Below are positions 1 through 10,500 of a stretch of DNA of 64,000 nt, one piece after another; within the stretch, counting starts at the first letter, position 1, and each line of letters opens with the position of its first letter. The position numbers and the translations under genes are program-made. Origin of the DNA: Apostichopus japonicus (Eukaryota; Echinodermata; Holothuroidea; Aspidochirotida; Stichopodidae). The stretch lies in the NCBI RefSeq assembly GCF_037975245.1, contig NC_092573.1, forward strand, positions 20,808,265 through 20,872,264, given 5' to 3'. Under the pieces are notes generated by a model, which was given only the letters and a program-made list of their open reading frames with translations, was not told where the DNA came from and made no database searches.

Positions 1-1136
1 CGAAACGATTTCTTTGGGATTATCAGATCAGCACAGAAATTAATATATTCAGTAACAGTTGTTGTAGTGTCCTGTAAGTTTGGATCATCAAATACATTCC
101 AGTCCGTGCACTCAAAACACCCACGCAATTGGTCAACAGCTTCCTTGTTCCAGCTCAGTTGCGTCTTCACAATGGGTTTGGATCTTTCCAGTTCACGACG
201 GTATTTGGGCGACATATGGATAATAGAATGATCAGAACTACCAAGCTGAGCTAAAGTTTTTACTTTGTAATTACTTCCATTGACATTACCATAGCACATA
301 TCCAGTGTAGTGTTATTCCTTGTAGGCAGATCAATATATTGTGTATAAGTAGGCAGTAGATCGTCAATCTTGCAGTGATTAAATTCCCGCATTATCATAT
401 TAACAGCATCGGGGTGGGAATTTTCAATGCGATTAATCGTTGCTTTCAACTGATTACGAGCATTGTCAGCATTCGCTTTCGGGTGGATATACACAGCCGT
501 AACTAAGATCTGTGTGAATTCCCTCGGTAGATAAAATGGCCGAAGACCGATTGTCAAACTTTCAATGTCAGGGGTGCATATTTTCTGTTTTACAGACAAG
601 TTGTTACACCAGCTATCATTAATGAAAAAACACAGACCCCCTCCTCTTGATTTTCCTGATTCGGTAGTACGGTCTCCACGAACAAGTGTATAATTTGGGA
701 TGTCAACGATTCTGTCAGGCACACATTCTGAGAGCCATGTTTCTGTAAAACACATAAAGCTGGCCTCCCGATATTCATTGAAGTATCGAGTACATACCTT
801 CAGCTCGTCCACTTTATTTTGAATAGATCTTACGTTCCCAAATATTACTGTTGGTAGTGACGTTTTGTGCCCCCTACGCCTGTTCCTCTTCCGTACTCCA
901 CCACTTCTACCTCGCCTACGTCCCTTTATCTCCCCAGGGTATTGCTGATAGTCAGCCGGCTTTGGGCCTAGGCCATTGTGGCGTAACTGGTACAGTGCAG
1001 TTCGTGAATAGACGATAGGCCTAGTTACACGATCATCACTACCGACACATCCATAAAAAAGTAGAAACAACAGAAACACAAGAAATAACCACGTAAAACG
1101 ACACTCAGCATGTTTTGCTTGAAACATGTTAGACAT
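1..1136 (-). mobile_element. Non-LTR retrotransposon ORF, endonuclease part (cut by window edge)
   Basis: An open frame runs from an ATG at 1136 to the left edge without a stop (about 378 codons). After a hydrophobic start (LFLVFLLFLLF) and an Arg-rich stretch it reads as an exonuclease-endonuclease-phosphatase domain of the CR1/L2-like type: GNVRSIQNKVDEL (catalytic Asn region), CFTETWLS (catalytic Glu), and LGSSDHSIIH (the Ser-Asp-His motif). The usual GDFN motif reads REFN here, so the catalytic Asp is replaced by Glu. The reverse transcriptase would lie beyond the left edge. Family knowledge: this domain nicks the target site for target-primed insertion. The frame is intact, so the copy is young or still constrained. 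The exact LINE clade is uncertain. Confidence 0.85.
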
Positions 1137-1520
1137 ATATCACAAGACGGATAGTCAAATCCAAAAAACAACGACAAAACAGGAAAAACAGGAAGAACTG
1201 TCAAACGGTAGTCACCACTGAGCAGCGCCTGGGTATTTATGGCTAATTATAGTTGAAACTTACAGACCCTAAATCAGATATCGTCCATGCAATGTGGTCA
1301 ACAATTAAAAGAAAAAATGAAAAGAACTTACCCAAAAAGAGTACTAGAAACCAACTGATATTAACATATAATACGTCCATGTTGAGATATGCCATGCATT
1401 ACTGTGCGGTATGGAAGGACTAATTGCACCGGTTTTGTAGTTATAAAGTACACGAAGAACAAATTAAAGGCGAGAACGCAGTTCCTAATTATACCCTTCA
1501 ATTTAGGATAGTTGATGGTT
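1137..1520. other. Possible 5' UTR or flank of the LINE; no gene seen
   Basis: AT-rich sequence upstream of the minus-strand LINE ORF. It could hold the element's 5' UTR and internal promoter, but I see no definable boundary or target-site duplication. Short open frames here show no protein character. Confidence 0.35.
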
Positions 1521-1556
1521 TTTATGCGGAAGCCCATTAGGGCCAAGGTTGTTTTT

Positions 1557-1584
1557 AGCTCATACCAGCATGCTGGTGTGAGCT
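1557..1584. repeat. 28-bp near-perfect palindrome
   Basis: The left half AGCTCATACCAGCA is followed directly by its reverse complement with one mismatch, giving a 14-bp hairpin with no loop. It sits just inside the CCCATTAGGGCCAAGGTTG motif (about 1532-1550) and before a (TCACTCTA)n microsatellite at about 1605-1630. Hairpin next to a microsatellite is a layout seen in non-autonomous Helitron-like elements, but no Helitron end is proven here. Confidence 0.7.
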
Positions 1585-1659
1585 ATTGTTACAGTGCGGC
1601 GTCTATCACTCTATCACTCTATCACTCTATCCGTCAACAATTGGTAAAACCGCTCCCAC

Positions 1660-2215
1660 TCGCACAGTGTTTGATGGAATTTCATGAAACTTGGACACAA
1701 GGACCATTAGGTATAGGTCCATCAGAGATGATCCAAAATTTGGGGTCAAAGGTCACCTGTGGGCCGTAATGGGCCATTTTGTGGAAATACGCAAAATGCT
1801 TCTTCTCCTACAGATTCCATGGTACAATGTTGAGGGTTTGTCACGATAGTACTATGGTAGTTTTACCTTCAGGGTGTTCATGAATTTGAGATCAAAGATC
1901 AACTAGGGGTCTGTTGTGGCCAGGGCCGCGGCCCTATATTTTCAAATTGCTCCTGTTCGTACAGTGTATGGCCAATTATAATGAAACTTGGTCACAATGT
2001 TCCTCGGGATGAGAGTTACTAGGGGTGTTCGGAAAATTGAGGTCAAAGGTCATTTAGGGGGTCATCGGGGGTCATTCTTTGTAATATTTTCAAATATCTC
2101 AATCTTCTCAAGATTTTGATGGATCATATTCAAAGTTGAACTGATGATTGTTGGATTGTGTATGAATAAGGTGATGCCTAAAAAATTTTGGTCAAAAGTT
2201 AATTAATTACAATTA
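1660..2215 (+). repeat. ~150-bp degenerate tandem repeat carrying DR1-like motifs
   Basis: About four diverged units of roughly 150 bp. Each has a segment resembling ATGAAACTTGG and then a GGTCA-type direct repeat spaced by one base. These occur near 1743 (GGGTCAAAGGTCA), 1886 (degenerate), 2042 (AGGTCAAAGGTCA, a perfect DR1) and 2190 (degenerate). A related copy lies at about 54935-55225. No protein is credible across it. Confidence 0.65.
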
Positions 2216-2716
2216 ATCCCCATTGTTTAAAAAAATCTGAGCCTTCACTTTTTGCCAAAGCTCCTTTAATTTGTCTCCCAGTGTCTGCAGTGTTTGTTTA
2301 CATTTGTGGTTAAGCTCTGCAGAAGCTGTTAGTGGAATTAAAGCAGGACTGGGAGTTGTTATTAACTGTTGAACTGTAAGCATGAGAGCCCTATAGCCAA
2401 TCAGCACTTGCCGATTCTTAGAAGTCTTTGAGCCTGAGGTATGTAGGCAGCTTGTGAAGTTATGCCTTGTAGGGAGTGCTTGTTATGTCTGCTAAGGTAG
2501 AGGGGAGAAAGTTTAATAGGGTAGGTCAGTGGTATTGTTTGAGAGAGTGGGTAAAATAGGATTTAAAGGGGAAAATAGGAATTATAGCCAGTGGTGTGGC
2601 CAGGATTCTGCTAATGGAGGGGGGGGGGGGTATCCCTCACGGGCCCAAAATTGGTTTTGTGGGCCCTACATTTTTAGGCTCGAAAAGGTATGAGCTTCTG
2701 CACCATTGGTGCTCTA

Positions 2717-3147
2717 GTTTTTTCTTGAAATCCGAAATCCTTATTTTAAAATCCGAAATCTATTTTTGGAAATCCGAAATCCTTATTTTAAAATCCGAAA
2801 TCTGTTTTTTAAAATCCGAAATCCGTTATCCATTTTTTGAAATCCGAAATCCTTATTTTAAAATCCGAAATCTGTTTTTTAAAATCCGAAATCTGTTTTT
2901 TAAAATCCGAAATCCTTATTTTAAAATCCGAAATCTATTTATTTTAAAATCCGAAATCTGTTTTTTAAAATCCGAAATCCTTATTTTAAAATCCGAAATC
3001 TGTTTTTCGAAATCCGAAATCTGTTTTTTAAAATCCGAAATCCTTATTTTAAAATCCGAAATCTGTTTTTTAAATTCCGAAATCTGTTTTTCGAAATCCG
3101 AAATCTATTTTTTAAAATCCGAAATCTATTTTTTTAAACCTATTTTT
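2717..3147 (+). repeat. Left arm of inverted minisatellite (21-bp unit around AAATCCGAAATC)
   Basis: Tandem, slightly variable 21-22-bp units of the form AAATCCGAAATCC plus a T-rich spacer. The arm opens with TTTTTTCTTG and closes with a long T run. The arm at 4313-4724 is the same repeat in inverse orientation, with the same opening and closing sequence. Because the unit is 21 bp, one frame stays open and encodes the seven-residue repeat KSEILIL; I regard that as a by-product of the period, not a gene. The sequence just upstream (2590-2720) has a GTGGTGTGGCCAGGATT head and a G run, and looks like part of an interspersed repeat. Confidence 0.9.
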
Positions 3148-4312
3148 TTCTTAAGCGTTTGTAACATTTATTATTGTTCATTGTAAAGTTTGTTGAAGGC
3201 CATTGCTGCATCATTCATCTTGCATCCATGTTAAGATGGCGGAGCGTGAAGATTTGATAATGGGTTATTTCTAGCTTGGGCTATCAAACTTAGAAATACG
3301 GACAATTTTGGACAAAAACCATTTAATAAAGATCAACTGACCCGCATTTCGCGGGTTGGACCCGCATTCTAACACCCAAACCCGCTGACCCGCGCAAGCG
3401 TCCGAAAAATGACCCGCATTGTAATTGTCAAGTATACATAAAAACAAATGCATCAAATTTTGACTTAGCAACCATCATTTCTTTAGCATAATGCATAAAA
3501 TGCATATTTCTCAGAAACTTTTGGGTGACAAAAGCCTTTCTAAGTGCCACCATTTTACATGTGGGCATCACCAGGATTCCAAAAAAAAAAATCAAAAGGG
3601 GAGGGAGGCACCCTCTCCCCTTATACCCCTCCCCAAGGACGGCGATTTGTGGCATGGACCAGCATTTGCCCTCTCAAGAGTTGGGAGCTATGAAACAGTC
3701 GACACAGTGAGAGGGTCTACTGTGCAAACTTAGGCTGGACCAGCTGTAGGCCTTGGAACTACGTTATTCCGTATACTATCCCAGCACTTTGAGCTGCTTT
3801 CGAGGATGTCTTAAGGTTAGGCTATAGGCCCAGGCTTAGGGCCTGATTCAAGTCTAAAACTACCCCGCCTGTGATCTGCCTTGTTGGCAGTTCACATCAT
3901 TATGATATTGCATTTGTAACGGTTCTAACAGGGTTTTCATTCTCTATAATTCTTGCTTTTTCATTTCTGCAATAACTGGAGAGTACACGATACAATGTAT
4001 TAATGTGTAATACATGTAGAGCCTTTCTGTATAAACAGCATCACTACATTGTAATGCGGGCAAGGAAGCTTTAGTGTCCGACGTTGGCTATGGATCGCCG
4101 CTGGTCTCTACGATCATTCGTTGAAAAGTTGGGTCGCAGGCTAGCACAGTGTCAGGAGGGATACAAATCCCAGGCCTACTGACATACATATATAGCCTCG
4201 AATACCCAGGCGCTTTCAGAAAATGGCGCGTAGTTTGTCACTATGTTGTCAATAGGTAACATTTTGATAACACTAGCAACGACTGCAAAAGTCCCCCGTA
4301 CTGCCGTATATT
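3148..4312. repeat. Spacer between inverted minisatellite arms
   Basis: This 1.16-kb segment separates the two inverted arms. It holds a GC-rich patch of ACCCGC repeats at about 3340-3420. It also holds a segment at about 3595-3730 (CCCTCTCCCC ... GGACGGCGAT) related to one at about 43040-43145, which marks a dispersed repeat. No gene is supported; the short open frames on both strands overlap repeats. Confidence 0.5.
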
Positions 4313-4724
4313 CAAAAAAATAGATTTCGGATTTCAAAAAATAGATTTCGAAAAATAGATTTCGGATTTTAAAAAACAGATTTCGGATTTCAAAATAAGG
4401 ATTTCGGATTTCAAAATAAGGATTTCGGATTTTAAAATAAGGATTTCGGATTTTATAAAACAGATTTCGGATTTTAAAATAAGGATTTCGGATTTTAAAA
4501 TAAGGATTTCGGATTTCATAAAATAGATTTCGGATTTTAAAATATAGATTTCGGATTTTAAAAAATAGATTTCGGATTTGAAAATAAGGATTTCAGATTT
4601 CGGATTTTGAAAAACAGATTTCGGATTTCAAAAAACAGATTTCGGATTTCCAAAAATAGATTTCGGATTTGAAAAAATAGATTTCGGATTTTAAAATAAG
4701 GATTTCGGATTTCAAGAAAAAAAA
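4313..4724 (-). repeat. Right arm of inverted minisatellite
   Basis: Reverse-complement array of the same AAATCCGAAATC units as 2717-3147, about 410 bp. It is followed at about 4728-4752 by the reverse complement of the CCCATTAGGGCCAAGGTTG motif found at about 1530-1550. The two arms could pair into a hairpin several hundred base pairs long. As in the left arm, the 21-bp period keeps a KSEILIL-type frame open on the minus strand. Confidence 0.9.
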
Positions 4725-4752
4725 AAACAACCTTGGCCCTAATGGGCTTCCG

Positions 4753-5879
4753 TATTTTTACCCTCATGTTTACGGTTAGAGATGAGAAGTATAAGGAGAG
4801 GCACGCCTTATTTGGGGTCGAATTAATATATATATATATGTACTTTTTAGGGTCAATAAAGAAATGGCAGTATGCCACAGAGGATTATATTCCAGGTCAT
4901 GGATTCTACATGTGGGGTGTTTTTTTCTTTTCTCCTGATGAAGAGTCTGTTTGGCTATAAAGTTACTTTAGACTTCAGGGAATAAAAAATATAAAATCGT
5001 GAGTCACCTCCACATGGACGGTCCACTATGAATTTGTTGAATGTAACTCAAAATTGCTTTTGGAATTCTATACTTTTCTATAAATCAGACTGTGTCAATC
5101 CATATATGATCTGAACAGTTTAGACATTCTTGAAACAGCCTCATTGTCATTTGTGGGGGGGGGGGGGGGAGACTGCAGCTTAAAATTCCTCAGAAGTCTC
5201 CTAGCTGAATCATTTTGTGTGTACAGTGCCCCATTCTACTTCCTATGAGAATTTATCAGTTGATGTTGTTAGCCACTCTAATATTGCAAATATATATAAA
5301 AATAAATAATAACTGTTTCAATAACATTATATTTTCTGAAAAGAATAGACTCAGTCTTAAGTTACCAAATCCTTCCTCCCACACTAACACCCCCACCCCT
5401 CTTTCCCACCCCCCCCCAAAGGAAAGAAAAGAGAAAAGGAACAATCAAAGGACACTGTTTATCAGCTAAAACTCATCTTTATTCTGTTTTTTCAATAAAT
5501 GGTAAATAAAACTTTCAACAAATATTACCAAAGTTCAATAATGATAGATTTTGCCTACCAGATTTTTATCATAAATGTTTGCCATCAAAACCTCTTACAA
5601 AAAGCTAAGAAAATCATTATCCATTCCGAACACATCATGGTTCAAAAGACGTGTGGGGTGGGGTGGGGTGGGGGGGGTGCCATTTTGAAAATGTACCATG
5701 TCATAGTGCAACATAGGAGTGAAACATTTCCACTTTTATTCCACCATGGTTCCTCTCCCTTTCCATATATTCCCCTTTGCTTCCCTCTTCATATTCTCAC
5801 AGTAAGCATAAACAGTGATGATAATGAACATGTCGCAGATATATGGTTATAGTACATGGGTTCAAAATTCAATTACTTT
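4753..5879. other. Unannotated AT-rich stretch with G and C runs
   Basis: I see no gene here. Notable are a G run at about 5155-5169, a CCC-rich stretch at about 5387-5418 and a GGGGT-rich run at about 5655-5678. Short open frames in the interval lack splice or codon support. Confidence 0.4.
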
Positions 5880-6110
5880 GTATGTATGTATTTTAGATCC
5901 TCCTGCAAGCAGGAACTCGGGAAGAAGCCTCATTGGCTTATCAAAGCCGCAAGCTGACCGAAGTCAGTCTCATACATTCATATTTAACGTCCATGAATTG
6001 TCAATTGTCAACAACTCTGTAACTGGACGACATACACTAATCTTGGAGTGACTCGAACCGGGGGCCTTATGATTGGAAGGCACCGGGGTTAACCACTGCA
6101 CTTTGGAACC
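5880..6110 (-). mobile_element. tRNA-derived SINE, family 1, copy A
   Basis: On the minus strand the copy starts with a tRNA-like head: an A-box-like stretch around AGTGGTTAACCCCGG, then a B-box match GGTTCGAGTCA. The body holds GTCGTCCAGTTACAGAGTTG and then two hairpins, CTGACTTCGGTCAG (five base pairs closed by a UUCG loop) and CCTGCTTGCAGG. The 3' end is GATCTAAAATACATAC. Three related copies occur at 18466-18562, 38789-38990 and 49544-49790. Pol III transcription is expected for this class and not shown here. Confidence 0.85.
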
Positions 6111-6985
6111 AGTATTGGCAAAACCTATGTATCATTCAAGGAAATGAACAATGCAGTAAATTCAGAGAGAAAGATAAAAAAAAATAAAAAAACAACAAGT
6201 AGAGTAGCTTGATGATGTCATATTTAGACTTGATCAAGTCTCCACTCTTTTCATTACAACTAGACTCTTCCAGATGGAATTGGATTTTCTACTGCTGTTT
6301 ATGACAGTCGTTCTGTCACGCATATATCAGTGTTGTTAGTTGGGTTTGCTACTTCTTCCGTGTAACTTATCCATGTGAGTAATGTTACAATTTGTGCTGT
6401 TTAGAGTTGTACTTTTAAGTAAACTTTTTAAGTGTTAATCAAAATAAAACCCTGTCGATTCTACGCTCTTAAGTTAAATACCCCAAATCTATTCATAATA
6501 TACTTTTAATGTAAGCACAACATAAATAACATTTTGTTGGCCATACTCTTATAAATTCTAAAACTGAAAACTGTTTGACAGAAGGCATCTGTCAAAAAGT
6601 GGGATTTTTCCAGTCACGCAAGCATTTTCTGTTCGATATGATGCATGTCATCCATACACTACCATCCATTATCTATGATAAACCACAATTAACATACAGA
6701 TGACAAATGGAACATGGAAGGTCAGACATGCCAACCCCCCCCAAGGGGTTAACCTGAAAAATCCCCCCCCCCCCACCACCACCAAGAAATAATATAAATA
6801 TCCTGGAGATTGGTTTCCCAAACCTGGAGATTTTACAGAACATTTTTTCTGATTTTGTATAACCCCCCAAAAAATTGCATCATGGCAAATTTCTATACAG
6901 ACACAAAGATGTATAGCATTATTTGGTACACAGGAACCATATTATTTGATATGAGTCTTCAAAACTGCTAAACAAGACTTCAAAA

Positions 6986-7350
6986 CTTAAAGGCATTGAA
7001 GACTCACCCCAAACCGCGTGCCGCATTCTGAAAAAGTTAAATTCCGTTGCTTGCAAATGACATTTTCTTCTTGTTGCAACACAATATGCAGACAGTAATG
7101 AAACGCGATAGCTTGTTATCTTTAGCTGGACCTGAGATGTCCATGCTGCTCTGTACACTGTGCTGTGGGTATTGACCGTAGCTGTAAACATTGACTGTAC
7201 ACTAGTGTCTAATTACCGACGGTATCAAGCTGTGTGGGTATTTTCTGGGATCGATGGTGGTCTCTAACACTTCTGTTACACCTCATTCGAAACTAGGTCA
7301 GATTACCGGCATGAGACGTTCTTTGTGCGCGAGTCTTCACACCCTTTAAG
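6986..7350 (+). mobile_element. 365-bp MITE, copy 1
   Basis: The ends are inverted repeats: TTAAAGGCATTGAAGACTC on the left and GAGTCTTCACACCCTTTAA on the right, so TTAA lies at both ends. A closely similar copy lies at 60789-61150 in the same orientation. There is no transposase coding. The TTAA flanks would fit a piggyBac-type element, but the second copy lacks TTAA on its left, so the superfamily is uncertain. It lies 246 bp downstream of the EFL1 stop codon and could be part of that gene's 3' UTR. Confidence 0.8.
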
Positions 7351-7595
7351 TACTCCCTGTAGCCACTGTATTTAGCTAAACACAAGTATAATTCGACTAC
7401 AGCTTTCACAGTGTATATGTAGGCAGCACACCGGTGTAGGTATAGAATATGATTTTACTACAGCAAACAGAAAATTCCCCAGTTTTGAAATTCCCTTTTT
7501 TGCTTGTGTAGCTACTTTTTGACTAAGGCAAAGTATCATTACTTTATCTTCTATCAGCATTACCATAAGTACAATATTTCTATGTCTCCGTTTCA

Positions 7596-10500
7596 CTACT
7601 TATTCTTGCTCAACGTCCTCTGTTTTTCCGCATGTTCTACTATATGTTCCCTGACGTGCAGACCCTTCCTTCTGCGGACTCCGTCGATGTACCGCCTGGC
7701 TTGGCTTACAGAGTCTGCTTTATCTCCAAAGTGTAGGAGTTCCTCTTCAGTAGAGGGCACCCAGTAAGGATCTCCCGGTACCACCTGTTCCAAGTGAACG
7801 AAAGCAAAAAGCAAAAAAAAAGAAAAAAGAATAAAATAATGGTAGAAGTAATCAAACAAAATATGGAATGAATTCTTGAAAAAAGGAAGAATATTTCTGA
7901 GCCAATTTCTACAATGTTTTCTTTTCTATTCTAATTTTCTTGTTCGAGTTTGAGGTACATCTGTGATGCAAGTGACACCTCCACCAAGTTCAATATGCTC
8001 ACCTCTTTCGTTGATGTCTAACTGACCTAAAGGGTCACTAAAGGGAAACTGAAATCTCCCCCTCAACCAACCAACCCCCCTCCTGACGATTTTTCATGTC
8101 AGGTAACGCCAGACCCTATAGTATCTCTAACACTTGATAGATCTGAAGTTAAACACAAGAATGAACATCTGTACCTCCCAGTGACTAAAGAAGAGCTGAG
8201 GACTAGCCAATCCACTGGTCTTCTTCCTGATCTCCTCTGGAAAGCCAAAACTCTCGGCAACGGGCAGCGTCGTCAGGATATCGAAGATGGCGGAGCCCTC
8301 CCTCATCTCCTCCTGCAGGACCTTGCCGAACCTCTTACCGACCACGCTATAGAGAGGACCTTTGAAAAAATAACAAGATGGCAATAAAATGACCCAGTTT
8401 GGGCAGAAAATATCAAAAGCCCATTAACATTGGGCAACAAACAACACTTAAATGATGCAAAGGATTTTGCAAAACATTCAGATGCAACATGAACATGTTC
8501 ATAAATGTGTTAAAAGTGATGGCTAATGTTGAAGTTGGAAAATACTAGATCTGCAGTCCATGACCCAGGAAAAAAATTGGGACATTCGGTCAACCCCCCC
8601 TCCCTCCCCCTGCCAAATTTATCATTGTAATACCCAAAACTTCCTCATAGGCTCAAGGCCTAGGACATCATGAAGAGAGGCAATCAATCACATGCATGGA
8701 CATTCATGTGCCTGAATGATGTTAGTTTGTCTGCTGACTGACAAGTCATACATCGTTGATCATTACGTGTTTCAATATTTTGTTAACTATAAGTTATAAC
8801 TGGAAGCTCACCAATGACCACGCTTTTAAAGTTTTACAAACTTTATGGCGCATAAACAGAAGCTTTGATGGCATGCGTTTATTTTCTAAAGGCAAACTCT
8901 GTTGACAACTTTTAACTACAAATTAAGTCTAGACTTACCAAGGACATCGGCAGTGGCTTGAATATTGCACTTGTACATTGCAGCCATCAGCCTCTGGGGC
9001 TGCACCTGGAAAGCAGCCCGGCAGCCCTCTTTAATGGTCGAAATGATCTGACCAGATGTTGGGCCATAGACTTGTAAATTGCTAGATTCCCATCTGCTAT
9101 TCCTTTTAGCATCGTAGGAGTTCCCTCTATCCACGGTAGTTGATCCACTCTCTGTCGACACAAGGCCCTCGTTTTCTTCATCTGGAGTCTCGTTCGACAG
9201 TTTACATGCTGCACTTTCTGTGTCAGGAATAGTCTCAGTCTTCGACAAGTCGTCACCTGAGATGTCGGTCGACCACGATACGTTTTCATCCTTTCGTACC
9301 TCTGAGGAACACTTTTCACTCTCCTGGGATTGCGTTAAACCTCTCTCCTCTTCAGTTTCAGAAGAGGTTGCTAATAAACTTCTCCCCGCATTTCCTCGTA
9401 ATTTGCTAGTCTTTATTTCGATGTCCCGATGCAAATCTATTCTTTCATTGCGTTCTGATTTGGACCTCTCACATTCGCCGCTCTGTATACCTGTTTCACT
9501 GGAACCTAAATTTGGCTTGTTGTTTGATTTTTCTGCATTGGCTGGCAAATAGTTCCTCTTCCTACCTTTAACGTTAGTTGGTCTCTTCTCACTTCCCTTC
9601 TCCTTCACTTCCCAACTTTCCACGACGAAGCAGACCCCCATCATGGGTTCGTCGCACATCGGGCCGCTCAGCGTGACCAGCTGGAAACCGCCGACGATGC
9701 AACTGTCAAAATCGCGAACTACGCTCGGGTCTGTCTCCTTGGCGTCTCTCAGGCAGTTCCAAATCGATGGCCTCTCATAGCCAGGGACCGAGTTCACCAG
9801 AATATTGGGACCGCACCTCCTGGGGCCAAAGGACCAGATCTTATCGCAGACGTCTTTCCATTTTCGACCGGCTTCGTCGAACGAAGACGAGAGAACTTGC
9901 TTCAATCCCTCCAGTCGCGCGATCGTCTTCTGATTCAGGATCTGTGACTTGCCTGTTTCCACTTTTCCCGTGAGCATTGCCGTCGACCGATTGTCGAGAA
10001 TCTGTAGAAGTTCCGCGTGACTTTCCAAGAGAGTCACGACGGTCGACGGTAGCGGCAACGCCCGCAGTCGAAACTTGTGGATCTTGTTCGGGGTGATCAC
10101 CTCGATGCCTCCGTCTTTCGTGACCTCCGTGCCCTCCGTCTGCAGTTCTTCCAGAAACTGCTTCGGTATCTGGACAGTGTTGACATCTCCGATGACTTCG
10201 TTGACCATGTCCACTTTGGGCTGCGGGATGACCGTCTCGCGAAATGGAACGATCGGGACAGATACGTCGAGCTCGATCAAGGCAAATCTGTGGGAGAGTG
10301 AACAATTATGAGCAGCTTGGTGGCCTTGGTCTTCATGGATAACATTCTCTAGGCCTCACGAGGGAGGGAAGGGGGATACAGCCCCAGGGGCCAACAGCCC
10401 CAGGGGCCCGGGGTACGGAGAACACGTAGAATGCCTGGGAAAATTTAGGGATAAAAGAATTGTGCATCATCATTGTCATATATACATAATTTGCTACGTC

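Noticed and set aside
2596-3186. 196-codon plus-strand open frame (repeating KSEILIL)
   Set aside because: It is the translation of the 21-bp minisatellite. The period being a multiple of 3 keeps it open, and the inverse arm shows the same on the other strand. No start context, splice sites or non-repeat coding support.
9220-9552. 110-codon plus-strand frame inside the EFL1 giant exon
   Set aside because: Shadow of the minus-strand EFL1 coding sequence, which matches the known protein family on both sides.
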